Assembly: GCA_019454045.1 (NCBI GenBank)
Contig: SKCR01038919.1
Span: 1-64,000 of the forward strand
Length of the DNA stretch: 64,000 bases
Direction: 5' to 3'
From: Zanthoxylum bungeanum
Lineage: Eukaryota > Streptophyta > Magnoliopsida > Sapindales > Rutaceae
The position numbers were made by a program, and so were the translations under genes. Shown in pieces: positions 1 to 11,336 of this stretch; positions within the stretch are counted from its first letter, which is position 1; every line of letters begins with the position of its first letter. The notes beneath the pieces are model-generated. The model was not told the origin of the DNA. It made no database searches and worked only from the letters and a program-made list of their open reading frames with translations.

Positions 1-2345
1 GAAACTGATTGTGGCATTGTTGTCTGGGACACAACTAAAACAAGAATCGTATATCCACACTTTTGAAGAGTGGGTACTCGGACTGATTTGATCCTATTCA
101 AATAAAGTCACGAATCTATTTATTGGGTAAAGTGCCTAAAATACCTTTACTTGGTAAAAGTGTAAATGCCACCGATCTGTCAGCCCTAGTTCATAGTGAA
201 GCAAGTGGGCCCATATCTAGCTAGGCTAGATGTGGACATGATATTTCGTGACCTATACGGATGTGGCATCGCGTTATGGTAATGTGTTCTTTAGAAACAC
301 AAATCGGAAACTTTAAAGTTTTGACACGAAATAGACAAACAGACCGGCTATAGTATTATACCGTCACAGTAAGACCGTAATGGAAAATACATAAGCAATA
401 AGTTTCTAATATACTTGAACGAGTATAGTATTTTTTCAAATGAGGACTCCTCCCGGAACACGTCAATTTGACGGTGTGTCCGAACGGATTAACCGAATTA
501 TGTTAGACATGATAAGGCTAATCATGAGTCGCTCTGAGCTACCATTTCCTTCAACGGATAAGCTTTAAACAGTGCAGAACTTATTTTGAATAAGGTTCCA
601 TAAAAATCTGTTTGACAGATTTCATATTAGATATGAACGGGAAAGAAACCGGGTTTCTCATTCCTGAACATTTGGGTATGCTAGGCATATGTTTGGATGA
701 TACCAAACTAAAACCCAAATTTGATAAGTGCCAATTGTCGGTTATCCTAGGGATACCATAAGTATTGCACTTATACATCTCACAAGAGAACAATTAGATT
801 GTTGCTCGCCATGCAGTTTTCCTAAAGGAATACCGATATGCAGTGGTAAGTGGGAAGATAGTAAAATTCGATGAAAATCAGAGTAATACTGTCCAAGGCA
901 CCGAATCTTAATGGAACATAAATAGTTCATCAAGGATGAAACTATACCATTAATCTTCGAATACACATGAACCGCGTAAGTTGGAGAGAGTCAGAAAAAA
1001 ACCTGGGGTATGGGTTTCTGATCTCACCTCGTAAAGATGTCTATCTTTTGAGGTATACCAACTGACTACGTATAAGGAAGTGATACAAGGTATCAACTCC
1101 CAAATATGGCAAAGTGCCATGATGTCTGAAATGGATTCCATGTAAATCAACATGTTTAGAACTAGTTGATGTACCGCAAGGCATTGTGCTTATTGGTACT
1201 ATAAGTCTTCCAGGAAGACATACATGGAAGGCAACATACCAACGTACTAAGCTAGGCTTGTAGCGGAAAGGTATCATTATCAACATTGTGTTGATTACGA
1301 TTCAACCTTTTACCTGTTGCCATGGTAAATCCATTTGGATAATGCTTGCTAAAGTTGCATGTTTCATTTATGAAATATGTCAGCTTAACGAGAAAATCGC
1401 TTTCCTGAAAAGGAAACCTTTTGGAGGATGTTTACAACATCCTGACGATTTTGTCGTACCATAACAAGCAAATAAGGTTTGCGGGTTATTCGATCCATGT
1501 TTGGATTGAAGCAAGCATAGGTTCTGGAATTATCGTTTGATTGAAATCATATTAGTTTATGATTTAATTCAAAACAAAATGATTCTTGTGTATATAAGAG
1601 GGTTAGTGGGAGCGCACTGACAGTGTTGTCCTATAAAATAATGAAATATGTCATTTCTTGGAATTGATATTCCCATAATAACAATCGGTGAAAGCTTGGC
1701 TTTCAAGAAAATTCTCCGAGAAACTCATACATTGAAAAATGTACGCGACCTGGTGTCTCATACGCTTTGAGCATATGGATTCACAAACAGGCCAATCCGA
1801 GTGATAATCACTGGATTGATGTTAAGAACATATGTTAGTATCTTAGAGAACTAAGGATGCTGTCTTAAACTATGGAGAAGGAGAACTTGAAGTGACTGGG
1901 ATCACTGTAGCAAGTTTCCTAACCGAAAAGATGACTAAAAGTCGCAAACGGTACTATACAGTTTGAATAACGGAAAAGTGAGCTGGAAATCTTCCAAGCA
2001 AGATATTGTTATCGAATAAACAGCAAATACGGGTCATTGCTGCAGCTGAGGCAGCAATAGAAGCCATTTGGGTCGATAACAAATCTAATTATATTAGATA
2101 TAATTCTGTTAGCAGCTGAGCTAGGCGTCAGCACAGGCTAAAGAATTAATGGTCTCATCAACGATCCAGATATATACTTCGATATTCATCTGATTCGTTC
2201 GGATCATACATCGTGGGGATGTGATGATCGAATAAATCGCATCAGACGATAATCATGCAAATCCGCTGACGAAAGTCTTTTCTCAGCAGTTTGAGCCAAC
2301 GTACATAGTTTGGGTGTGTAAGACACTCGAGTGACTGGCTATAGG
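1..2345 (+). pseudogene. Degenerate Copia pol remnant of element X
   Basis: No long open frame remains. The stretch is collinear, in reverse complement, with 26396-28800 of X3 and 41828-44170 of X2. Near 2190-2310, broken frames recall the end of a Copia RNase H (a HIV...DVVI...DNPADPLTK-like pattern), just ahead of the polypurine tract as expected. The assignment as pol comes from this position and the weak RNase H trace. It is clearly non-functional. Confidence 0.6.
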
Positions 2346-2358
2346 CCAAGTGGGAGAT
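2346..2358 (+). other. Polypurine tract of Copia X
   Basis: The purine-rich CCAAGTGGGAGAT lies directly before the LTR start TGTTGGACAA at 2359. The reverse complement of the same motif abuts the LTRs of X2 (41828) and X3 (26396). It would prime plus-strand DNA synthesis. Confidence 0.75.
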
Positions 2359-4212
2359 TGTTGGACAATAATGACCCATAGCGTCACTATTTACACAGAT
2401 CATGGTGTTGTTGTACAAATTAACTATGTGATAAAGGAGATTGCACTCTTATCATTTGTGATTAGATCACCAAGATGTATAAATGATGAGAGGTCCATGT
2501 GATTTGTTTCTGGACCGAGAATGATATGAGAGAGTATCAGTCCACGAAGGATAAATCATTAAATATCCCTGGTCAGAGTATTATCGAGATTGGACATCGA
2601 TAAATACGTAAAAGACTAGTATTACACTTGTGCGCGTTGTGAGGGCACAACGGCATAGTTCTCACATATTTTGGTATAGGATACTCATGCAAGAGTAATA
2701 GGAGGTTGTGTTTTACCGATGGTACGGGAAACAGCTTCGCTCTGGATAGACCCTCTCGGTATTCCATTGGTAGTATGACTATGTGTCTATGGAAGTCTGA
2801 AATCAGGGTTGGTGTATTTGGTCTTAACCTGAGACTTGCACCGCTAATACTTGCGACAATCAATATACTTTGGTTGCGGTCGTCCAGGGCTTTAACAGGT
2901 TCTGTGTACGCCAATGCTGGGTATATTGAGAATCGTAGTGTTTGGGGTGTGATGTCAAGACGGAAGTGTTACTCCAGTCATATGGAGATGATAGTCAGTA
3001 GGATACGGTACTAGTACTCTAAGTACTGCAGTCATCGGGATAAAATGACAAGGTAATGTTTATCCGATTATAGAGACTAGTTACCAGACATCCGACATGT
3101 GCTTCGTACGGGGCATACAAAATTCCAGCCCCAGGCCTAGCACGTGATCATCCGATACTGGACAGAAATACGCAATACTACGTATACTACGCCTGATATA
3201 GATTTTATTCCTGTAAGGATATTTCCGGAGAATTGGGTAGGCATGGCGATTTGCTAGAAGCCAACCTTGTCTTGTAAATCGGTATAAACGTAGTACGAGG
3301 TACTTACGTGTTCGGATAGTCCGACGACCGAATGTACTGCCAACATATCCGGAGATCTCATTGGTCGCTTCCCAAAGATTCACCGATGACATATGACTCG
3401 CATTCTAAATTATTCTGGGATTAATTAGAAAATAAATAAAGTTATCTGGGATTAATTGCGGAGATATTTTATCTGGGTTAAAATATCATTAAAAGTAGAT
3501 AATGATTAATTTGGAATTAATCGATTAATTAATATATTTGATATTATAAACGAAATTAGATTTCGACGCGGAATTAAAATTAGATTTTAATTCGGGCGAA
3601 CGAATTAATTTAAAATTAATTCATTAGCACGTGAATAGTGATTTTGCTAGGCGTAATCATTTAATTACGACGCAACGGAAAATTCATGAATTTGGAATTA
3701 GCAAACCCGAGCCCGAGATTATTTGCGAGCACATTCGCATTTCGAATTCGAGTGCGGCACGCAAGTCAATCAAGCGTCAAATCATTAGTCGCATCAAGCA
3801 TCAAATCACTTGTCACTTTGAGTGATGTGACTTGACAACTGTGATTGATGTGATTGGATGATGGAAGTGGTGGGAGCCTTTAATTGTTTCACTTTTAAAG
3901 GCCAAATTCATTCCAATGCATTTGAAATTCAAATGTGTGTATAAGATACACAAATTTGGAATCAAACTCAAGACAATCTCTCTTTCCTCTTCATCTCCTC
4001 CTCTTCAACGCCCTTGGGGCCAATTGCTTACTGGTTCTCAAAAACCGAGCAGTGAAGGGAAGCAAGAGTGGGTTTTGTTGAAAATCACAAGTGCTAGCAC
4101 ACTTACGAGACATGCGAAGGTGATAGGGAAGTCACCCATAGCCGGGAATCAAATGACGAAGCTTGGGGCTTGGTTTCTTGTTGATTGAAGGCCGAACCAG
4201 TGATCTTGGAAC
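2359..4212 (+). repeat. 3' LTR of Copia X, first part
   Basis: The LTR begins TGTTGGACAATAATGACCC and matches the reverse complement of the X2 and X3 LTRs throughout. It is cut at 4212 by Copia Y and resumes at 13737. The two parts sum to about 2012 bp, close to the 2026 and 2029 bp of the X3 LTRs. Short open frames inside are incidental. Confidence 0.8.
4208..4212. repeat. Target site duplication GGAAC of Copia Y
   Basis: GGAAC precedes the Y left LTR (4208-4212) and is repeated directly after its right LTR (13732-13736). A 5-bp duplication is what Copia integrases make, so both element ends are original. Confidence 0.9.
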
Positions 4213-6609
4213 TGTAGGGTTATTAAGGGGTGAATCCGGTAACGCAGCGAAGCGGTGAAAATCCGATTTTCAGATTTCAAAACTTTTTCTCGGATTAATT
4301 AAATAAACATATTTATTTAATATTCCAATAATCAAATTATGAAAATAAATTCAATAAAACATTTTTAGGTGAATTTACCGAAATACCCTTGCTTTGTATT
4401 TTTGTCCATTTTAGTCCGAAATTGATCTAATCAATTTTGAATGATTCTAAATCATTTCTAAGATGAACTTATGATGTTCAAAACATCAAAACACCAAAGC
4501 AACAACCAAAATCCCCAAATTATATCATCAAGCCGAGAGCACTCCAAAGGGGGAGGGTTTGTGCATTTTGTCATTTCATGCTTCAAAACACATCAAGATG
4601 TAATCCAATGAACATGAAACTTTATATGCATCATATACACACACAAATACACAACATATATGAAAATCCCCAAATTTGGAATTAGTCAAGAACCCTAATT
4701 TTTCAATTTCCACAAATTGGACAAATTAGACCAAATACATTAAATCAATTACTTCATCATCATTCTTCCATCCAATCCAAGTCTCAACACAATGAAACAA
4801 CTCAAGATCAAATCTAGGTCATTTAAGAGTGGGTCAATAACTCTAGATTAGCAACATGGTTTCAAAAACCTTAAAAGAATAGTTATAACTACAATAGTCA
4901 CAACACTTCCTTCATTACACATGCTTCAACACTTCTCCAAAACTTCCATCATCAAAAACCACAAGGAACAAAGAAAGAAACATCCTAAGAATATCATATA
5001 TTAAAGCCTAGAACCTAAGGAACATATTCCTTACTAATAGCAAGTTTGAAAAACTTACTAAATTCCAAGCTTTTGAGTTTTCTTTCTTTCTCCTCAAGCT
5101 TTCTTTGGTTTCTTCAATGGAGTTTCTTTTGTAAAAGTGTATTAGGTTAGAAATGAAAATGAAATGAAAACAATATATACTTGTTTATTTTAGCCTTGGC
5201 CGAATTGCCCAGCCAATGCAAAGAACATAAAATTTCAATTTCATTTCAATTCATTAAAACTTGCATAAATATCTAAAAACACTTTATTGATATTTATTAA
5301 AGTCAACAAAGGCAACTAATCATTTACTTTAAATATCCTAATGTAAGATATTTATATTTTAATTAATTTAATCATTTAACAATTAAATAATTAATTAATT
5401 AATCAAATACAAATATATTAAATATATGTATAATATTTACATTAAATATTAAAAACATATATTCATTTAGGATATAAGTCAAATAACTCATTTTGACTAT
5501 TAATTAATGTGTATTTAAATTAATCAAGTATTAAATGTAAATACACAATAATTAAGCAAATGACTATCTAGTCCTTTTAGCACGTATCTTGCGTTTAACC
5601 TTTAAACGACTTTATAAATAATCAATATTATTTATTAATGTTGCTCTAGTGCTCTACGAGTATGTTTCATTATTGAGACTCTCTAGATTCAGGTATATCC
5701 GTCACGAAATCAAATTTCGTGTCCATAATCTATCCACCCGTAGATTATGACGATCACGGATAATCTCGCTGAACCATACAGGTCGAGGTCATGGCAAATG
5801 TATAATTCCTCCGTCACAGGTATCCGGATAAATCCCAGAGATATAGATGTAAACGTCAAATCTCTATCGGGATTATCCAGTCGACTATTCTATTAGCAAT
5901 CTCAAAAGAATGTTTAGAACTAGCTTCTAAACTTTACCACGGGCCCATGGTTTTATCTGATTGCTAATCATATGGACTACCTATGCTCTGGTACACAGAA
6001 CTGACGGAATCCTATCTTGATACACATAGGACACCCTGAGGATCTGTCTACACCCAACGAACAGGCGGAGGTCTGATCTAAATAGATCGGTGACGTGACT
6101 GCCGTCTAAGTGTAGAAGATGTCTCATGTGCCCACAATGGCATCTCAAGTCTAAGAATCACAAGTGCTACTCAACCCAAGAAGATTCTTATTGACGCTGG
6201 TGTACCATCCATTAAGAATCTTCGGTGAGTCGTTCAGTGTTTATCCGCTATAAACACCTACACGTCTATACTAGTCTCCAAGACTAATGGTTCATTGAGA
6301 AACCATTGGAATCATATATTCCAGTATACGACATGTACCGGTCTCAACGGGTTTACTATACTGACCAAGTAGTGTAAACCTTGACCAGGAACTGTCTGAG
6401 AATGACAACGTCATGATACTACTCAATGTCCGTTGCGACGCTTTTGCAACTGTATCATGACTAATCATTCTAGGGTCATTACGTCTTTACCATATAGAAA
6501 GATAGATTATATTATAGAAACTGCATATATTATTCATAATAATAATGTTTTACAGAAGTATTTAACAGAAATACAACCGGGAATTGGCGCTCTGAGCACC
6601 AACCCCAAC
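4213..6609 (-). repeat. 3' LTR of Copia Y
   Basis: The LTR runs from TGTAGGGTTATTAAGG to CCAACCCCAACA, 2397 bp, and is highly similar to 11337-13731. Because the element is on the minus strand this left copy is its 3' LTR. The AT-rich middle (about 5150-5560) is non-coding. Confidence 0.9.
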
Positions 6610-6623
6610 AAAATCTCCCACTT
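6610..6623 (-). other. Polypurine tract of Copia Y
   Basis: On the minus strand this reads GCAAGTGGGAGATT, directly before the LTR start TGTTGGGG. It is the standard plus-strand primer position. Confidence 0.8.
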
Positions 6624-6626
6624 GCT

Positions 6627-7137
6627 CTAGTGCCAATATCGATTGTATCTAATACCCATCGACTCCACGTGTTTATCAAACAGCTTCGGAGGTATGGCCT
6701 TCGTCAGCGGGTCTGCTACATTATCTTCACTCGGTACCTTGCACACGACAATATCCCTCCCCTCGCGACACGATCTCTCGAATGATGTGGTACTTGCGTT
6801 CCACATGCTTCGACTTCTGATGCGCCCTCGGTTCCTTTGCTTGCGCAATGGCTCCAGTATTATCACAGTATAACGGAATCGCATTCTCGATACTTGGGAC
6901 AACTCCCAATTCTGTGATAAAGTTCTTTATCCACACAGCCTCTTTTGCAGCTTCAGAAGCTGCAATATATTCCGCCTCAGTGGTGGAATCAGCTGTCGAT
7001 CCCTGTTTGGAACTCTTCCAACAAACTGCACCTCCGTTAAGGGTAAAGACAAATCCAGATGTAGACTTTCTATCATCGGGATCCGATTGGAAAATCGGAG
7101 TCTGTATACCCATTAACCTGCAGTTCGTTTCCTCCAT
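6627..7137 (-). pseudogene. Copia Y RNase H domain
   Basis: This is the C-terminal RNase H of the Copia polyprotein. It degrades the RNA strand of the RNA-DNA hybrid during reverse transcription. Visible in order are [40 protein letters not shown] and, in a second frame after a frameshift near 6730-6760, the terminal EDNVADPLTKAIPP motif. The acidic residues of AEYIAA and CDN match catalytic positions of Copia RNase H. It overlaps the end of the RT frame near 7073-7137 in a different frame, so another indel separates them. The polyprotein ends just before the polypurine tract. The family is clear, but the domain is non-functional in this copy. Confidence 0.88.
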
Positions 7138-8455
7138 ATATTATTAACTTATCCTTAGTACCTTTAAGATACTTTAGGATATGTTTAATGGCCATCCAAT
7201 GGTCATTACCTGGATTGGACTGATATCGACTAGTTACGCTAACAGCGAAACTGATATCAGGCCTCGTACATAACATGGCATACATTATGCTACCCAAACA
7301 CGAAGCATAAGGTTGGTTAGACATTCTAACCTTCTCATCTTCTGTTTGTGGACACATCTTCTTAGAAAGATGAATCCCATGTCTGAACGGTATGTTTGCT
7401 GTCTTACAGTTACCAAAACTATACCGTTCCAAGATCTTATCTACGTACGTTGATTGGGATAACCCAATCAGCCTCCTTTGTCTATCTCTATAGAGTTTTA
7501 TCCCTAAAACATAGGAAGCTTCTCCCAGGTCCTTCATGGAGAAATTCTTACAGAGGTACGCTTTGACGCTTTGCAACATACCTAAATCATTCCCAATGAT
7601 TAGGATGTCATCAACATATAGGACTAAAAATACGACCATGCTCCCACTGGCCTTCTGATACACACAGGATTCTTCCGAATTCTTGAGAAAACCAGACGAT
7701 CTAATAATCTCATCGAATCGAAGATTCCAACTTCGTGAAGCTTGTTTAAGTCCATAAATGGACTTCTTAAGCTTACATACCATACCCGAGGTTTCGCTGG
7801 ATGTGAAACCTTCCGGCTGTTCCATATAGATTTCTTCATCAAGAAATCCATTTAGAAAAGCCGTTTTGACATCCATTTGCCAAATCTCGTAGTCATGATA
7901 CGCAGCTATAGAAAGCAAAATCCGGATAGACTTAAGCATTGCTACCGGCGAAAAAGTTTCATCGTAGTCGACGCCAGGTCGCTGCGTGTAACCTTTTGCT
8001 ACCAGTCGGGCCTTGTAAGTTTCAACCTTACCGTCAGGCCCGCGCTTCCTCTTGTAAACCCATTTACAACCGATAGGAACAATTCCTTCGGGAAGCGGAA
8101 TCAAGTCCCAAACTTGATTTTCATGCATTGAGTCTATCTCGGATTTCATGGCACTTTGCCATTTCACGGAGTCGATGTCCAACATCGATTCTCTATAGGT
8201 GAAAGGATCTGTCTCTTCAACTAAGAGAACATCCAGACTCTTTTCTTGTATCAAATACAAGCGTTCAGGAGGTCTAGATACCCTTTCCGACCTACGGAGT
8301 GTGTGTGTTGAAGGTCCTTCATCTACTTGAACTTCAGGTTCCTCCGTTGGTTCGTTGTTTTCAGGTTGGACTTCATCAAGCTCAACCTGTCTATGATCAC
8401 CACCTTCTGACAAAAATTCTACTTCTAGAAATTTTGCGAAGCGAGCTACGAACAC
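7073..8455 (-). pseudogene. Copia Y reverse transcriptase
   Basis: A 460-codon open stretch covers the C-terminal integrase tail and the whole Copia-type RT. The first catalytic Asp is in MDVKTAFLNG (residue about 195) and the YVDD box is at residues 280-283. CKWVYKRKRGPDG, YKARLVAKGYTQ, YGLKQASRSWN and the connection motif MLCTRPDISFAV are also present. RT copies the element RNA in virus-like particles. The catalytic residues look intact. The frame is lost upstream at about 8456-8557, where the junction with integrase is shifted, and downstream near 7080 before RNase H. Subfamily assignment (Tork/TAR or Angela-like) is only a guess from style. Confidence 0.93.
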
Positions 8456-8556
8456 ATTTCGATGCTCGGTATCATAGAACAGATATCCCCTCGTATTCGA
8501 GGGATATCCAACAAACCTAAACTTTTGCCCTCGAGGCGAAAGCTTACTTTGCTGAG

Positions 8557-9660
8557 TTACCCTGACATAGGCAGGACAACCCCAAACCTTAATATAATAA
8601 GATTTGGTCTCCTACCGAACCATATCTGATACGGTGTCGTAGGAACAGCCTTTGAAGGAATCTTATTCAAAAGATGTGCGGCTGTTAAGAGACAGTAGCC
8701 CCATAAGTAATAGGGCAAATCTGTGAAACTCAACATCGATCGGACCATATCCAATAAAGTCCGATTTCTCCTTTCAGATACACCATTGTGCTGTGGTGTA
8801 CCTGGAGGAGTATATTGAGCGAGAATCCCATTCTCCTTCATATAATCCATGAACTCACCACTCATATATTCACCGCCTCGATCTGATCGAAGGCATTTAA
8901 TATATTTACCAGTTTGTTTTTCTACTTCATTTCGGAACTCTTTGAACTTTTCAAAGGTTTCCGATTTATGTCGCATCAAATACACATAACCGTACCGTGA
9001 TAAATCATCGGTAAAGGTAACGAAGTACGAATAACCACTGTGAGCAGTTTGACTTAGTGGACCACATACATCAGAATGTACGAGTTCCAGTAAGTTAGTG
9101 GCGCGGTGTCCAACACCAGAAAATGGGGCTTTGGTCATCTTACCCTGAATACAGGATTCACAAGTTGGATAGGATTCAATGGTAAGATCTGATATCAAAC
9201 CATTCCTAACCAATTGGGTAAGGCGTTTAACGCCAATGTGACCAAGTCTCATATGCCAAAGTTCAGTATTATTAATTACAGGTAAACTACGTTTATTAAC
9301 TCCAGTATTTAATATATCTTTTGAAGTTTGCAATGTATAATGACCATGCTGGTTTGGACAACAAAGGATCTGAATATTATTTTTATCATATAAATACAAA
9401 GAACTATTCTTAATATTAATACAAAAGCCTTCTGTATCTAATACAAAAAGTGATATAATATTAGCGACACATCCCGGTACAAAATGACAGTCATATAACA
9501 AAAGTGTCCCATTCGGCAATGAGATCTCGCATACTCCCACTGCAACTGCATCCAAGAGTCTCCACTCCCGAACCGCAACTGCATCTCTCCGGGCTTCAGT
9601 TCCTACTTTCCTTCAGCACCTGCAACGAATTGCAAATGTGAATGGGACAAGCAGAATCTA
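8557..9660 (-). pseudogene. Copia Y protease remnant, GAG-pre-integrase and integrase core
   Basis: The 332-codon open part (8557-9555) carries the HHCC zinc-binding domain (LWHMRLGHIG, His 101 and 106; CESC, Cys 132 and 135) and then the rve core. The acidic triad is visible as Asp162 (VHSDVCGP), Asp225 (LRSDRGGEY) and Glu261 (HNGVSERRNR). These insert the cDNA into host DNA. Upstream, at about 9640-9658 in another frame, DSACPIH marks the aspartic protease active site, followed closely by an in-frame stop. Protease and integrase are therefore separated by disabling mutations. The order PR-INT-RT-RH is diagnostic of Copia. Confidence 0.92.
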
Positions 9661-9750
9661 AAATCCAGCTGGATGTAACGGCTTCACAAGCCAAAGATAA
9701 ATCAATAACTGGAAAAATAAAAGTACCTGATGTAGAAGCTCTGTCTCTCC

Positions 9751-10578
9751 TCACTTGGGCAATGTAATCAGGACAGTTCCTTTTCCAGTGCCCAACTTTG
9801 CCGCAGTGGTGGCATTTGTCTTCAGAAGCCCTTTTGGGCTTTGCAATCTTCGCCTGTTGTTGAGGACCAAAAGCCTTCTTCTTCTTCTTGCCTTTCTTGT
9901 TCTTTCCCTTGGACCATCCTTGGGAAGAAGCCGAAAGAGAAGTAGTCTAGGAGGGCGAGTCGGTACTCCCTTCTTAAGGTCCTCTTCTGCCGTGAGCAAC
10001 ATCCTATGTAGCTCCTGGTAGGTACAGACAGTCCCGTGCATGTTGAAGTACATCACGAACTGGCGAAATGAAGCTGGCAGTGAACCAAGAATGACACTCC
10101 TACCGAGAATGTCATTCAAGATGAGATTATGTTGCCTCAATTGATCGATCAAATCGATCATCTGAAGAACATGTGGGCTAACACTCTGCCCCTCATCCAG
10201 ACGCGCATGGAACAGTTCCATGGCGACTTTGTGAACAATAACTTGTTCCTGGTTCTCAAACGATTGTCTCAATCGCGTCATCATACTATAGGAATCTAAC
10301 ATACCATAGTACTGTTGCTTGAGTTTCGGAGACAGTGAACTAAGGATGTATGATTTAACCCTTAAATCATCATCCTTCCAAGTTTCAAAAACTTGGCGTT
10401 CCTCCTCCGAAGCATCCTCACCCACTGCAAGGGGCAACGGACCCTCAAGAACATAACCCAGCTTCTCGGAATCGAGGACAATCCTCAAATCCAATTCCCA
10501 GTCTGCAAAGTTCTCAGCGCCTTTCAGTTTGTTCGCATCAAGCATACGCGCAAACTGATTTGTGGATTGTGCCGCCAT
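9751..10578 (-). pseudogene. Copia Y gag with zinc knuckle in shifted frame
   Basis: This is the structural Gag protein (UBN2/Retrotran_gag type) that forms the particle. I place the start at the ATG at 10578 (MAAQSTNQFARML); an upstream TTG is less likely. The open frame covers FADWELDLRIVL, YSMMTRLRQSFENQEQ and LRQHNLILNDILGRSVILGSLP. A stop and frameshift near 9950-9965 moves the nucleocapsid part out of frame. The zinc knuckle CHHCGKVGHWKRNC (CX2CX4HX4C) can be read at 9773-9814 in the other frame, preceded by a lysine-rich stretch. Gag is therefore broken between capsid and nucleocapsid. Confidence 0.9.
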
Positions 10579-11318
10579 CGCCAATCTATCATATAGATCA
10601 CGAAAAACGGTTAGCAGAAATTAAGCAGTTTCATATAATATCAAAAGCATAAACTAGATCATGGATTTTTAATCTAATATGCCCCTCCCACTAAATCATG
10701 CAATACTGTAATCCCAAAACAGAATACAAATATTTAATAATTAAATTAAATACTAATAGTGAAAAGTGGATCCCGTGAATATATTTCGGCTCACAGCAGA
10801 GGCACGGTCTCGCCTACGTATATTCATCAGGTAGACAACTCATTTGTCAATCATTCACTAATGACTCCTAAGTATCCGGTCCTGGCCGTTTCTCGTTGTC
10901 GCTGCGAAGGCAGGCCCACAAGGAGACGTACCAAGGTTAAACTCGTCAAGATAAACTCAAGTTACTTACGTAATCCTGACAGCTAGGGCACGTTCAGAAT
11001 TCCGCTTTTACTTGAATTTACCTAGTATCTGATATACATCCGGTATAAATAAATCTTTATCGGCTACATCCTCACAGCAGAGGCACGGTCTCGGATGTAG
11101 TCACAAGAAGTATTCATAAACCGTATTGACAAGACGGACCATATAACATGCATCAAATACAAATTACATTCAAACCTTATTATTAGGGATTTTCCGCTAA
11201 GTGTCATACACCCTAAATCTAACCAATTTAGATCCTAATAAGCATGCATAAAGTCAAGAAAACATGATTAAACATTGATTCAATGAAGGCTAATCATATT
11301 AGGTGGCCTAGAATCAGA
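10579..11318 (-). other. Copia Y untranslated leader
   Basis: This is the non-coding leader between primer site and gag. It holds two copies of a roughly 20-bp motif (CAGAGGCACGGTCTCG core) near 10798 and 11083, each beside a CTACGTATATT- or GATGTAGTC-like stretch. I see no open frame. Packaging or dimerisation signals are expected in this position but cannot be assigned. Confidence 0.6.
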
Positions 11319-11333
11319 CTCGCTCTGATACCA
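11319..11333 (-). other. Primer binding site of Copia Y
   Basis: On the minus strand this reads TGGTATCAGAGCGAG, complementary to the 3' end of initiator methionine tRNA, three bases inside the 5' LTR. It is the canonical plant Copia minus-strand primer site. Confidence 0.92.
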
Positions 11334-11336
11334 TTT

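Noticed and set aside
2573..3392. Frames of about 100 codons in the X LTR, repeated at 41227-41613
   Set aside because: They fall within LTR sequence on differing strands with lesions between copies. Recurrence reflects repeat copies, not conserved protein.
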